Shown here: positions 23,475-31,602 of the stretch, piece after piece
How the letters are laid out: every line of letters starts with the position of its first letter
Numbering within the stretch: the first letter of the stretch is position 1
Source of the DNA: Caenibius sp. WL
Lineage (GTDB): Bacteria; Pseudomonadota; Alphaproteobacteria; Sphingomonadales; Sphingomonadaceae
Direction of reading: 5' to 3'
Length of the DNA: 64,000 bases
Assembly (NCBI RefSeq): GCF_019803445.1
Contig: NZ_CP081844.1
Span: 1,996,501 to 2,060,500 of the forward strand
Notes under the pieces: generated by a model
Seen by the model: only the letters and a program-made list of their open reading frames with translations
What the model was told of the DNA's origin: nothing
Databases searched by the model: none
Made by a program: the position numbers and the translations under genes

Positions 23475-24881
23475 ATGTCATTCAAGGGGTTGCAGCCAAT
23501 TGTATATCGCGGTCGCGAAGTCTGGCCGCTGATTGAAGGCGGCAAGGGCGTATCTGCGACCAATCATACGAGCTCCGGCGCCTGGGCGGCGGCGGGCGGT
23601 ATCGGCACGGTCAGCGCGGTCAACGCCGACAGCTACGATGCCGAGGGCAAGATCATCCCCCAGATCTACGAGCAATTGACCCGGCGCGAACGGCACGAAC
23701 AACTGATCCGCTACGCCATCGATGGCGGCGTGGAACAGGTGAAGCGCGCCTACGATATCGCCGGGGGCAAAGGCGCGATCAATATCAACGTGCTGTGGGA
23801 AATGGGCGGCGCCCAGACAGTGCTCGAAGGCATTCTCGAACAGACCCGCGGTCTGGTGACGGGTGTCACCTGCGGGGCGGGGATGCCCTATAAGCTGGCC
23901 GAAATCGCCGCGCGGCACGATGTGGCCTATCTCCCCATCATCAGTTCCGCGCGCGCGTTCCGCGCGCTGTGGAAGCGGGCTTACAGCAAGGTTGCCGATC
24001 TCATGGCGGCGGTCGTCTATGAAGACCCGTGGCTGGCCGGCGGCCACAACGGCCTGTCCAATGCCGAAGATCCGACAAAGCCGGAAGATCCCTTTCCCCG
24101 GGTGAAAGCGCTGCGCGACACCATGCGGGCCGAAGGGATTGCCGACAGCGTGCCGATCGTGATGGCCGGCGGCGTCTGGTTCCTGCGCGAATGGCAGGAC
24201 TGGATCGACAACCCGGAACTGGGTTCGATCGCTTTCCAGTTCGGCACTCGCCCGCTGCTGACGCAGGAAAGCCCGATCCCGCAAGGCTGGAAAGACCGCC
24301 TGCGCACGCTGGAGCCGGGCGATGTCCTGCTGCACCGCTTCTCGCCCACCGGCTTTTATAGCTCGGCGGTGCGCAATCCGTTCCTGCGCAATCTCGAAGC
24401 GCGCAGCGAACGGCAGATTCCCTATTCCCGGGTGGAAGCGGGCGCACACACGGTGCAGCTCGATGTGGGCGTGAAAGGCAAGAATTTCTGGGTCGCCCCG
24501 GCCGATCTCCAGCGGGCCCGCACCTGGGCGGCGGAAGGCTTTACCGAAGCGCTGCGGACGCCCGACGATACGGTGATCTTCGTGACGCCGGAAGAACGGA
24601 ACACGATCCGTGAAGATCAGGCCGCCTGCATGGGTTGCCTGTCGCATTGCGGTTTCTCGTCATGGAAGGACTATGACGATTACACCACCGGGCGCCTGGC
24701 CGATCCGCGCAGCTTCTGCATTCAGAAGACCTTGCAGGATATCGCCCATGGCGACGATGTGGAACGCAACCTGATGTTCGCGGGCCATGCCGCCTATCGT
24801 TTCAAGCAGGACCCATTCTATTCGAACAATTTCACGCCCACCGTGAAGGAACTGGTCGACAGGATCCTGACCGGCGATTGA
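23475..24881 (+). CDS. Nitronate monooxygenase-family FMN oxidoreductase with extra cysteine domain
   Basis: A 468-residue TIM-barrel flavoprotein of the YrpB/2-nitropropane dioxygenase group. Support comes from GVSATNHTSSGAWAAAGGIGTVS at the N terminus, GVTCGAGMPYKLAEIA, GGHNG and IVMAGGVWF for FMN/substrate binding. It is about 100 residues longer than standard members; the C-terminal part holds Cys385-x2-Cys388-x3-Cys392-x22-Cys415, reminiscent of the [4Fe-4S] motif of dienoyl-CoA reductase and trimethylamine dehydrogenase flavoproteins. The ATG at 23475 is preceded by GGAAAGAGA. A strong terminator follows at 24934. The substrate is unknown. Confidence 0.82.
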   Translation: MSFKGLQPIVYRGREVWPLIEGGKGVSATNHTSSGAWAAAGGIGTVSAVNADSYDAEGKIIPQIYEQLTRRERHEQLIRYAIDGGVEQVKRAYDIAGGKGAININVLWEMGGAQTVLEGILEQTRGLVTGVTCGAGMPYKLAEIAARHDVAYLPIISSARAFRALWKRAYSKVADLMAAVVYEDPWLAGGHNGLSNAEDPTKPEDPFPRVKALRDTMRAEGIADSVPIVMAGGVWFLREWQDWIDNPELGSIAFQFGTRPLLTQESPIPQGWKDRLRTLEPGDVLLHRFSPTGFYSSAVRNPFLRNLEARSERQIPYSRVEAGAHTVQLDVGVKGKNFWVAPADLQRARTWAAEGFTEALRTPDDTVIFVTPEERNTIREDQAACMGCLSHCGFSSWKDYDDYTTGRLADPRSFCIQKTLQDIAHGDDVERNLMFAGHAAYRFKQDPFYSNNFTPTVKELVDRILTGD

Positions 24882-24933
24882 TCGGGGCAGGGTGCACGGC
24901 CGCACACCGGCCAGTCACTCGCAGCGCATTCGG

Positions 24934-24966
24934 AAAGGAGCGATGGCCGGGCCGTCGCTCCTTTTT
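24934..24966 (+). terminator. Intrinsic terminator after the flavin oxidoreductase gene
   Basis: AAAGGAGCGA (24934-24943) pairs perfectly with TCGCTCCTTT (24955-24964) and is followed by further T residues, making a classical stem plus U tract about 50 nt after the stop codon. Confidence 0.85.
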
Positions 24967-25013
24967 CGTGGGTGATTTTTTCGTGAGCGATTGTCTCGTT
25001 TCAAATACCCCAT

Positions 25014-25121
25014 CCGCTCAGCCTGAGCCCGTCGAAGGCTGCACGCAACAGCAGCCTCCTGCTCTGGAAAGTGCTAGCCACACTTTGGGTGCGCAGCCTT
25101 CGACGGGCTCAGGCTGAGCGG
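25014..25121. repeat. 29-bp perfect inverted repeat with 50-nt spacer
   Basis: The arms 25014-25042 and 25093-25121 are exact reverse complements over 29 bases and contain the core GCCTGAGCCCGTCGAAGG. That core resembles a dispersed repeat (CCTTCGAC...CTCAGG) frequent in intergenic regions of sphingomonads and other proteobacteria, so this is probably a pair of REP-type elements in head-to-head orientation. It could form a long stem in RNA or a cruciform in DNA. Confidence 0.75.
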
Positions 25122-25320
25122 GATTGGTGTCCGGGCAATTGGTATTGGCAAACAAGACAGTCGCCTTGTAGTGCGCTGATCGCACGGTCCAAAAACACAC
25201 CATGCGATAGATCTTTCCTACACGCGCGAAACGTGGCTTATCCTGTGCGATGTCATGCGCATATCTTCCGTTTTCCCGGCTTTCCGTCAGCCCTGCGCCC
25301 GCCGCGATCTTGCCGCTTTT

Positions 25321-25338
25321 CCGGTATCATAATACCGG
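25321..25338. repeat. Short palindrome in the gene-free stretch
   Basis: CCGGTAT-CATA-ATACCGG is a perfect 7-bp inverted repeat; CTTTT just before and AAAAG shortly after could extend the stem across a 4-nt bulge. It may be a terminator remnant or operator; no assignment is possible. Confidence 0.35.
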
Positions 25339-25586
25339 CGTGAAAAGTCACACACCATGCATGACGCGTGGTGATCGGCGGAAAGGGCGCGATGGTGGCG
25401 GTTTCTGCCAGATATTCCTATTTTTCAGGATATTGGTAGATCACAAGCGTTCCGGGCGTGGCGGCGGTTTGGGTCGCATCAGGGGCGAAGAAGGCGCACT
25501 TTCGCGCCGTTCTGCGTCAACCGCTCGCGGATGGTTCCCCTTGTCGCCGGCCATTCAAGGCAGGCTGGACGGCGATACGTGCAGGA

Positions 25587-26885
25587 TCAATCCTGCCGGG
25601 CAGCATCCCAAAATGCGGCATCGAGCCCTTCGTTTTCCTGCGCTTCGCTCACGCGCATCGGCAGAAACAGTGAAATGCCCAGCGCGATGATCGCAGAGCC
25701 GACCGCCGACACCAGCACGACAAGAGCCGACGCCACTGCCTGCGCGGTCAACTGGCTGGCCATGCCCATGCCCGGGGCATAGCCGGTGCCGCCCAGTTCC
25801 GGTGCCAGGAAGATCGCGAGAGCGATCGAGCCGAACACCCCGCCGACGCCATGGATAGAAAAGATGTCGAGGGAATCGTCGATATGCAGCTTGTGCTTCA
25901 CCAATCCAATCGCGCCCCGGCACAGCACGGCGCTGGCCACGCCGATCAGCATCGCGCCGCCGGGGGAAACGAAACCTGCCGCGGGGGTGATCGCAACCAG
26001 CCCCGCCAGCGCACCCTTGGCGAACCCGGCCATGGAGATTTTCCCGGCGGCGATCCGTTCGATCAGAAGGAACGTCAAAGCCGCGAGACAAGCGGAAACG
26101 TGCGTGTTGATGATCGTGGCGGAAGCATCGTCATTGGCGGCCAGCGCGGCGCCGCCGGCGAGGCCAAGCCAGCCGATCCACAGGAGCAGCCCCCCGGCCA
26201 GGGACAAGGCAGGGGCATAAGCGGAAAAGGCGGTTTGCGGGAAGCCACGCCGCCGCCCGAGCAGAAGCGCGACGACAAGCGCGGAGGTGCCCGCCGTGGC
26301 ATGGATCGTCAGGCCGCCCGCGAAATCGAGCACGCCCAGCCGGGCGGCCATCCAGCCGTGGCCCCAGATCCAGTGGGTGATGGGGGCATAGATCAGCACG
26401 CTCCACAGCGTGCAGAAGATCACGACCCAGCCGAGACGCGCGCGTTCGACCCATGCGCCGACCATCAGCGCCGCTGCGAAAGCGGCCAGGGCCAGATGGA
26501 AAAGGGCGAATGTGCTTTCCGGGATAGCCAGCCCCACCCGGACATTGCCGAGATTGTTGAGCATCCAGGAACTGCCGCCGCCGATCCAGCCGTTCACGAC
26601 CGGGCCGAACGCCAGCGTATATCCGAGCGCGACCCACAGGGCCGAGACTGCGGCCACCACGGCGGCGCCTTGCAGGGCCGTAGCCAGGACATTCCGGGCT
26701 CTCACCCGGCCGCAATAGGACAGGGCCATGCCGGGGAGCGCCATGAGCAGAACCATGATCGCCGCGATGAGGACCCAGGCAGTGTCGCCGCTGTCGTTGA
26801 CGGCGGCGTAGGGGCTTTGCGCGGCGGCCATGCTGGCCCAGCCCAGCGATAGCGCGGCGGCTGCCGGTCCGAATTTGCGTATCAT
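25587..26885 (-). CDS. amtB: Ammonium transporter (Amt family)
   Basis: A 432-residue inner-membrane protein with an N-terminal signal segment and about eleven hydrophobic helices. Family features: LMALPGMALSYCGRVRARNVL in helix 1, DFAGGLTIHATAG and SIHGVGGVFGS, which place the two pore histidines. It should conduct ammonium/ammonia and trimerise. Residues around the first histidine (TIHATAG) differ from the usual VVHI(N/S)AG, so it belongs to a divergent Amt branch. No PII gene (glnK) is adjacent, although amtB is usually paired with one; this weakens but does not exclude a nitrogen-scavenging role. The 104 nt upstream show no promoter I can defend. Confidence 0.9.
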   Translation of the reverse strand: MIRKFGPAAAALSLGWASMAAAQSPYAAVNDSGDTAWVLIAAIMVLLMALPGMALSYCGRVRARNVLATALQGAAVVAAVSALWVALGYTLAFGPVVNGWIGGGSSWMLNNLGNVRVGLAIPESTFALFHLALAAFAAALMVGAWVERARLGWVVIFCTLWSVLIYAPITHWIWGHGWMAARLGVLDFAGGLTIHATAGTSALVVALLLGRRRGFPQTAFSAYAPALSLAGGLLLWIGWLGLAGGAALAANDDASATIINTHVSACLAALTFLLIERIAAGKISMAGFAKGALAGLVAITPAAGFVSPGGAMLIGVASAVLCRGAIGLVKHKLHIDDSLDIFSIHGVGGVFGSIALAIFLAPELGGTGYAPGMGMASQLTAQAVASALVVLVSAVGSAIIALGISLFLPMRVSEAQENEGLDAAFWDAARQD

Positions 26886-26989
26886 GCGTCCCCCTCTGGC
26901 GCGTCCTGCCCCGGGGGACGCATATGCTTGAGCTACCTAAGCAACAACCCCTGCGCGCGGCAAGGCGGTGTTGGCGAGATGTCCCGTAA

Positions 26990-28024
26990 TCAGACCAGCC
27001 CTTCCAGAACCTGATCGGGCGGGCGGTGCCCATCCGCCCAGAAGCGGATATTGGTGATCACTTTCTCCCCGGACGCTTCGCGCCCCTCGATCGTGGCGCT
27101 GGCCATGTGCGGCAGGGCAAGGACGTTGGGCAGGGCGACGAAGCGGGGGTCGATATTCGGCTCGCCGGTATAGACATCGAGACCCGCACCGCCGATCCGG
27201 CGGTTGGTCAGGGCATCGATCAGCGCTTCTTCGTCGATGATGTTGCCGCGCGCGGTGTTCACGAGAAACGCGGTGGGCTTCATCAGGCCGATCCGCCGCG
27301 CATCGAGCAGATGGTAGGTTTCGGCGGTGGCCGGGCAATGGACGGTGAGAATATCGGATTGCGCGAGCAAACGGTCGAGATCGGGTTCGTAGCGCGCGCC
27401 GAGCATGTTCTCGACCGCTTCGGGCAACCGGTGGCGGTTGTGATAGACGATATCGAGGCCGAACGCGCGAGCGCGATGGGCCACGGCTTGCCCGATGCGG
27501 CCCATGCCGATAATGCCGAGTTGCTTGCCGCCGATGCGATGGCCGAGCATGAAGGAAGGGCCCCAGCCGGGCCATTTGCCCTGGCGCAACGTGGCGATCC
27601 CTTCGGCGAAGCGGCGCGGCCCGGTCAGAATCAGGGCCATGGCGGTGTCGGCCGTGTCTTCGGTGAAAACGCCCGGCGTGTTCGTCACGATAATGCGTCT
27701 GCGCCACGCGGCCGCCACATCGATGTGATCGGTGCCCGCGCCGAAGCTGGCGATCAGGCCGAGACTGTCCCCCGCCGCGGCGATCATCGCTTCGTCGATC
27801 CGGTCGGTCACTGTCGGCACCAGCACTTCGCAGTTCTGCATGGCCGCGATCAGATCATCGCGGCTCATCACCCGGTCGCCGGTGTTGAGCGTGACGTCGA
27901 ACAGTTCGCTCATACGCGCTTCCACGGAAGGCAGCAGGCGGCGGGTGACGACGACGCGCGGTTTGCCGGGGAAGTGCCGACTCGGTTCGCTCGGCGTGGC
28001 GGAAGGGGGCGCTGTGTCACTCAT
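26990..28024 (-). CDS. D-2-hydroxyacid dehydrogenase (glyoxylate/hydroxypyruvate reductase type)
   Basis: A 344-residue NAD(P)-dependent dehydrogenase of the D-isomer-specific 2-hydroxyacid family. The nucleotide-binding GMGRIG motif is at 173-178, and the catalytic residues are Arg259 (NTARG), Glu288 (TGEPN) and His306 (LPHMASAT). LGHRIGGKQLGIIGMGRIG resembles glycerate dehydrogenase/glyoxylate reductases, so it probably reduces glyoxylate or hydroxypyruvate. The ATG at 28024 begins a short Ser/Pro-rich leader before the conserved PRVVVTRRL. It is divergent from the SH3 gene and followed by amtB in the same direction after 104 nt. Confidence 0.9.
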   Translation of the reverse strand: MSDTAPPSATPSEPSRHFPGKPRVVVTRRLLPSVEARMSELFDVTLNTGDRVMSRDDLIAAMQNCEVLVPTVTDRIDEAMIAAAGDSLGLIASFGAGTDHIDVAAAWRRRIIVTNTPGVFTEDTADTAMALILTGPRRFAEGIATLRQGKWPGWGPSFMLGHRIGGKQLGIIGMGRIGQAVAHRARAFGLDIVYHNRHRLPEAVENMLGARYEPDLDRLLAQSDILTVHCPATAETYHLLDARRIGLMKPTAFLVNTARGNIIDEEALIDALTNRRIGGAGLDVYTGEPNIDPRFVALPNVLALPHMASATIEGREASGEKVITNIRFWADGHRPPDQVLEGLV

Positions 28025-28141
28025 GACATGATGCGCTAGGCCCGGCGAGTGGCGCCGGTCAAGCGTCCGCTTGGCGGCATGCTGTACCGCCTGTGGGGAA
28101 TGCTGCATCACATGGCTTGCAGTGCGTGCGGACGTGGCGCT

Positions 28142-28636
28142 ATGGCTATCGAAATGCGGCCCTTTCCTGTCAAATCCACCTTGTTCGCGCTTGTCGTCAT
28201 CATGCTCGGCCATGCAGGGCCTGCGGCGGCGCAGGATCGGGAAACGCCCTACTGGGCATCGATCCGGGTCGAACGGGTGAATATGCGGGTGGGGCCCAGC
28301 GAATCCTACAACATCGACTGGGTTTACAGGCGGCCCCACCTTCCGCTGAAAGTGCTGCGTCTCAAGGAAGGGTGGCGTTTCGTGGAAGACGTCGATGGCG
28401 ACCGCGGGTGGGTCATCGCCCGGTTCCTGAGCCCGGAACGGACGGCGATCGTCATCGGCAAGGGGGTGGCGCCGATGCGGGCCGATCCTGAGGCCGACGG
28501 CAAGCTGATGTGGAACGCCGAGCCGGGCGTGGTCGGCAAACTCGGGAAATGCGAAGACAGGTGGTGCCTGCTCGATGTGGCGGGCCGGAAAGGCTGGATT
28601 CCGCAAAGCCGCCTGTGGGGCGCGGGCGAGCCCTGA
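28142..28636 (+). CDS. Secreted bacterial SH3-domain protein
   Basis: A 164-residue protein with a signal peptide ending near AAAQD and two SH3-like repeats: ASIRVERVNMRVGPS...WVYRR and IGKGVAPMRADPEA...KLGKCEDRWCLLDVAGRKGWI. This is the COG3807-type periplasmic SH3 protein common in alphaproteobacteria, presumably binding peptidoglycan or a partner in the envelope. The start is uncertain: ATGs at 28142 and 28154 both give a usable signal peptide, while longer upstream readings do not. The stop codon lies inside the convergent terminator stem at 28628-28660. Confidence 0.78.
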   Translation: MAIEMRPFPVKSTLFALVVIMLGHAGPAAAQDRETPYWASIRVERVNMRVGPSESYNIDWVYRRPHLPLKVLRLKEGWRFVEDVDGDRGWVIARFLSPERTAIVIGKGVAPMRADPEADGKLMWNAEPGVVGKLGKCEDRWCLLDVAGRKGWIPQSRLWGAGEP

Positions 28637-28660
28637 TTGCGCGCTGCGCGCTCAGGGCTC
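28628..28660. terminator. Bidirectional hairpin between SH3 gene and thiolase
   Basis: GAGCCCTGA (28628-28636) and TCAGGGCTC (28652-28660) are perfect 9-bp arms, with an inner GCGCG-CTG-CGCGC stem, between two convergent genes. It contains the SH3 gene stop codon and ends 7 nt from the thiolase stop. There is no clear T run, so factor-assisted termination or 3'-end protection is possible. Confidence 0.6.
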
Positions 28661-28666
28661 TCAATC

Positions 28667-29863
28667 TCAAAGCAGTTCGATGGCCACCGCCGTGGCTTCT
28701 CCGCCGCCGATGCACAGGCTGGCGACCCCGCGTGTCTGCCCGCGCGCTTTCAAGGCCCCGATCAGAGTCGTGATAATGCGCGCGCCGCTGGCCCCGATCG
28801 GATGCCCCAGCGCCGTTGCCCCGCCATGGACGTTGACCTTGTCGTGCGGGATGGAAAGATCGCGCATGGCGAACATGGTGACGCAGGCGAACGCCTCGTT
28901 GATTTCGAACAGATCGACATCCTCCACGCTCCATCCTGCCTGATCGAGGACTTTGGCGATTGCGCCCACCGGGGCAGTGCTGAACGCGGCGGGCTCTTGC
29001 GAATGGGCGGCAAGGCCGACGATCCTGGCCACCGGCGTCAGCCCTCGTGCTGATGCCGCACTCGCACGAGTGAGAGCCAGGGCGGCCGCACCGTCCGAAA
29101 TCGAACTGGAACTGGCGGCTGTGATCGTGCCATCTTTGGCGAATGCGGGCTTGAGCGTGGGAATCTTGTCCGGGCGGCCCTTGCCGGGCTGTTCGTCCGT
29201 GTCGACCACGGTTTCGCCCTTGCGGCCCTTGATCGTCACCGGGGCGATTTCATCGGCAAAAGCGCCGCTTGCGATCGCTGCGTTGGCCCGGCGCAGGGAT
29301 TCGACCGCGTAAGCATCCTGCTCTTCCCGCGTCAGTTGATACCGGTCCGCCATATCCTGCGCGAGAGCGCCCATCGCCGTGCCCGCCTGATAGGCATCCT
29401 CCAGCCCATCGAGGAACATATGGTCATAAGCGGTATCGTGCCCGGCCCGTGCGCCTGCGCGATGCTTCTTCAGCAGATACGGCGCGTTGCTCATACTTTC
29501 CATGCCGCCTGCCACGATCACGTCGGCAGAGCCCGCGGCCAGCGTTTCGGACGCCATGATGACCGCCTGCATGCCCGATCCGCACACTTTGCTTACGGTG
29601 GTCGCCTGCACCGACTTGGGCAGTCCGGCCTTCAACGCCGCCTGGCGGGCAGGGGCCTGGCCGAGCCCGGCGGGCAGGACGCATCCCATATAGACCCGGT
29701 CGACCGCTTCATCGGCGATGCCCGCGCGGTCTACCGCCGCGCGCACCGCCGTCGCCCCGAGTTCGGTCGAACCAGCCTCGGACAAAACGCCGAGCATGCC
29801 GCCCATGGGGGTGCGGGCATAGGAGAGGATGACGACAGGATCTTGCGCGGAAAACTGGGGCAT
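28667..29863 (-). CDS. Acetyl-CoA C-acetyltransferase (thiolase)
   Basis: A 398-residue thiolase joining or cleaving acyl-CoA thioesters. The active-site residues are visible: Cys94 in SKVCGSGMQA, His354 in TALGHPIGASG and Cys384 in SLCIGGGEA; NEAFA is also present. Length and sequence fit biosynthetic acetoacetyl-CoA thiolases (PhaA/AtoB type), used in polyhydroxyalkanoate or ketone metabolism, but a degradative 3-ketoacyl-CoA role cannot be excluded. The ATG at 29863 has GAGG about 6 nt upstream and is preferred to an in-frame start 39 nt earlier. It is a single-gene unit divergent from the nuo operon. Confidence 0.9.
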   Translation of the reverse strand: MPQFSAQDPVVILSYARTPMGGMLGVLSEAGSTELGATAVRAAVDRAGIADEAVDRVYMGCVLPAGLGQAPARQAALKAGLPKSVQATTVSKVCGSGMQAVIMASETLAAGSADVIVAGGMESMSNAPYLLKKHRAGARAGHDTAYDHMFLDGLEDAYQAGTAMGALAQDMADRYQLTREEQDAYAVESLRRANAAIASGAFADEIAPVTIKGRKGETVVDTDEQPGKGRPDKIPTLKPAFAKDGTITAASSSSISDGAAALALTRASAASARGLTPVARIVGLAAHSQEPAAFSTAPVGAIAKVLDQAGWSVEDVDLFEINEAFACVTMFAMRDLSIPHDKVNVHGGATALGHPIGASGARIITTLIGALKARGQTRGVASLCIGGGEATAVAIELL

Positions 29864-30065
29864 GGGAACCTCGCAGAGTTTGTGGGCCGGATGGCCCAAC
29901 AAGATGTAACTCTCCGTCGCACCGATGACAAATTGAGAATCGCTCGCAAAATGGCGGAATTCCGGGGTGAAAAGGAACCATCCCCCTCTTGCACCTGCGG
30001 GAAGGGGCGACTAGGGCGCACCGTATCCCCGGTTGCATACGAGTCAGCCCCAAAAGGACTGTAGA

Positions 30066-30440
30066 GTGCTCGATCTCACACAATATCTGCCGATCCTGAT
30101 ATTCCTCGGCATTGCGCTGGCGCTCTCGGCGCTGTTCGTCTTCCTGCCTATCGGGGTGTCGTACCTCACCGGCACCAGCAATCCGACGGCGGACAAGTTG
30201 AGCGAATATGAATGCGGCTTCCCCGCGTTCGAGGATTCGCGCAGCCAGTTTGACGTGCGCTTCTATCTCGTGGCGATCCTGTTCATTATTTTTGACCTCG
30301 AAGCCGCATTCCTGTTTCCCTGGGCGGTCAGCCTCGATCTGACCGGTTGGCCGGGCTGGATCACGATGATGATCTTTCTCGGGGAACTGATTGTCGGCTT
30401 TGCCTATGCTTGGAAGAAGGGAGCACTCGAATGGGAGTGA
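30066..30440 (+). CDS. nuoA: NADH-quinone oxidoreductase subunit A
   Basis: A 124-residue membrane subunit of complex I with three TM helices. The [23 protein letters not shown] loop between helices 1 and 2 is diagnostic for NuoA, and [13 protein letters not shown] in helix 2 carries the conserved acidic residues. The start is a GTG at 30066 with AAAAGGA 7 nt upstream. It opens a long operon; no promoter could be assigned in the 202 nt shared with the divergent thiolase. It overlaps nuoB by 10 nt. Confidence 0.95.
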   Translation: MLDLTQYLPILIFLGIALALSALFVFLPIGVSYLTGTSNPTADKLSEYECGFPAFEDSRSQFDVRFYLVAILFIIFDLEAAFLFPWAVSLDLTGWPGWITMMIFLGELIVGFAYAWKKGALEWE

Positions 30441-30967
30441 TCGAACCCGCAAAGGCCGCTCAGACGCTGCCTGACCAGGCCTTCTTCGACAGCCTCAATG
30501 CCGAGGTGAGCGACAAGGGCTTTCTCGTCACCACCACGGAAGAACTGTTCCAGTGGGCGCGCACCGGCTCGCTTTGGTGGATGACGTTCGGTCTGGCCTG
30601 CTGCGCGGTGGAAATGATCCACGCCAACATGCCACGCTACGATCTCGAACGGTTCGGCGCTGCCCCGCGCGCCTCGCCGCGGCAGAGCGATGTGATGATC
30701 GTCGCGGGCACGCTGTGCAACAAGATGGCGCCCGCACTGCGCCGCGTGTACGATCAGATGTCCGATCCGAAGTATGTGATTTCGATGGGCAGCTGCGCCA
30801 ACGGCGGTGGCTACTACCACTACAGCTATTCGGTGGTGCGCGGGTGTGACCGTATCGTGCCGGTCGATATCTACATCCCCGGCTGCCCGCCGACTTCGGA
30901 AGCGCTGCTTTATGGCGTGATGCAGTTGCAGCGGAAAATCCGCCGCGAAGGCACGTTGGAGCGTTGA
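30431..30967 (+). CDS. nuoB: NADH-quinone oxidoreductase subunit B
   Basis: A 178-residue hydrophilic subunit that holds cluster N2, the last Fe-S centre before ubiquinone. The four ligands are visible as the tandem Cys57-Cys58 in LACCAVEM, Cys122 in MGSCANGGG and Cys152 in PGCPPTSEA. It lies at the junction of the peripheral and membrane arms. The ATG at 30431 overlaps nuoA and matches the family N terminus. Confidence 0.97.
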   Translation: MGVIEPAKAAQTLPDQAFFDSLNAEVSDKGFLVTTTEELFQWARTGSLWWMTFGLACCAVEMIHANMPRYDLERFGAAPRASPRQSDVMIVAGTLCNKMAPALRRVYDQMSDPKYVISMGSCANGGGYYHYSYSVVRGCDRIVPVDIYIPGCPPTSEALLYGVMQLQRKIRREGTLER

Positions 30968-30969
30968 CC

Positions 30970-31602
30970 ATGGCACAGGTTCTGCACGCTGCCCCCCGGA
31001 TCGCGCCGGTCGACGGACTGGCCGACGCGCTGACGAAAGCGCTGGGGGTCAATCTCCTCGCGCTCAAGCAAGAGCATTTCGAAACCGTGCTCACCGTCGA
31101 GCGCGACAGCATCGAAACGGTGCTGCGCCAGTTGCGGGACGAGTTCGAATATCAGCAGCTCATGGAAATCGCCGGGGTGGATTACCCCGCGCGGGCCGAG
31201 CGTTTCGAAGTCGTCTATATACTGCTGTCGGTGACGAAAAATCATCGGCTGCTGGTGAAAGTCCGCGCGGCGGAAACGACACCGGTGCCCACGGTCACGA
31301 CGCTGTGGCCCAATGCTGGATGGCTCGAACGCGAAGTGTTCGACCTTTATGGCGTGGTCTTCGCTGGCAACACCGATCTGCGCCGGATTCTGACCGACTA
31401 TGGGTTCGAAGGGCATCCGTTCCGCAAGGATTTCCCCCTCACCGGTTATGTGGAGCTACGCTACTCCGAAGAGGAAAAGCGTGTCGTCTATGAACCGGTC
31501 GAACTGCCGCAGGACCTGCGCCAATTCGATTTCATGAGCCCGTGGGAAGGGGCGCAATACGTCCTTCCGGGCGATGAAAAGGCCGAAGGAGAGGCGAAGT
31601 GA
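30970..31602 (+). CDS. nuoC: NADH-quinone oxidoreductase subunit C
   Basis: A 210-residue subunit of the connecting fragment of complex I. The signature [19 protein letters not shown]...[23 protein letters not shown] is present and complete. It begins 2 nt after nuoB and ends in a GTGA overlap with nuoD. NuoC and NuoD are separate genes here, as in most alphaproteobacteria, rather than fused as in Escherichia coli. Confidence 0.97.
   Translation: MAQVLHAAPRIAPVDGLADALTKALGVNLLALKQEHFETVLTVERDSIETVLRQLRDEFEYQQLMEIAGVDYPARAERFEVVYILLSVTKNHRLLVKVRAAETTPVPTVTTLWPNAGWLEREVFDLYGVVFAGNTDLRRILTDYGFEGHPFRKDFPLTGYVELRYSEEEKRVVYEPVELPQDLRQFDFMSPWEGAQYVLPGDEKAEGEAK

Larger units (their letters stand above)
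24967..25586. other. 620-nt gene-free stretch between convergent genes
   Basis: No open frame here has family-like content or a credible start. The stretch holds the long inverted repeat at 25014-25121 and a palindrome at 25321-25338; its sequence is less GC-biased than the flanking genes. The end of amtB itself lies in a small palindrome, GCAGGAT-CA-ATCCTGC at 25581-25596. Confidence 0.55.

Noticed and set aside
25250-25690. 146-codon frame in the gene-free stretch
   Set aside because: It runs into the 3' end of amtB on the opposite strand, has arbitrary composition and no ribosome-binding site.
26886-26989. Possible sigma-54 promoter for amtB
   Set aside because: No sequence matching the -24 TGGC / -12 TTGC pattern with correct spacing could be defended.
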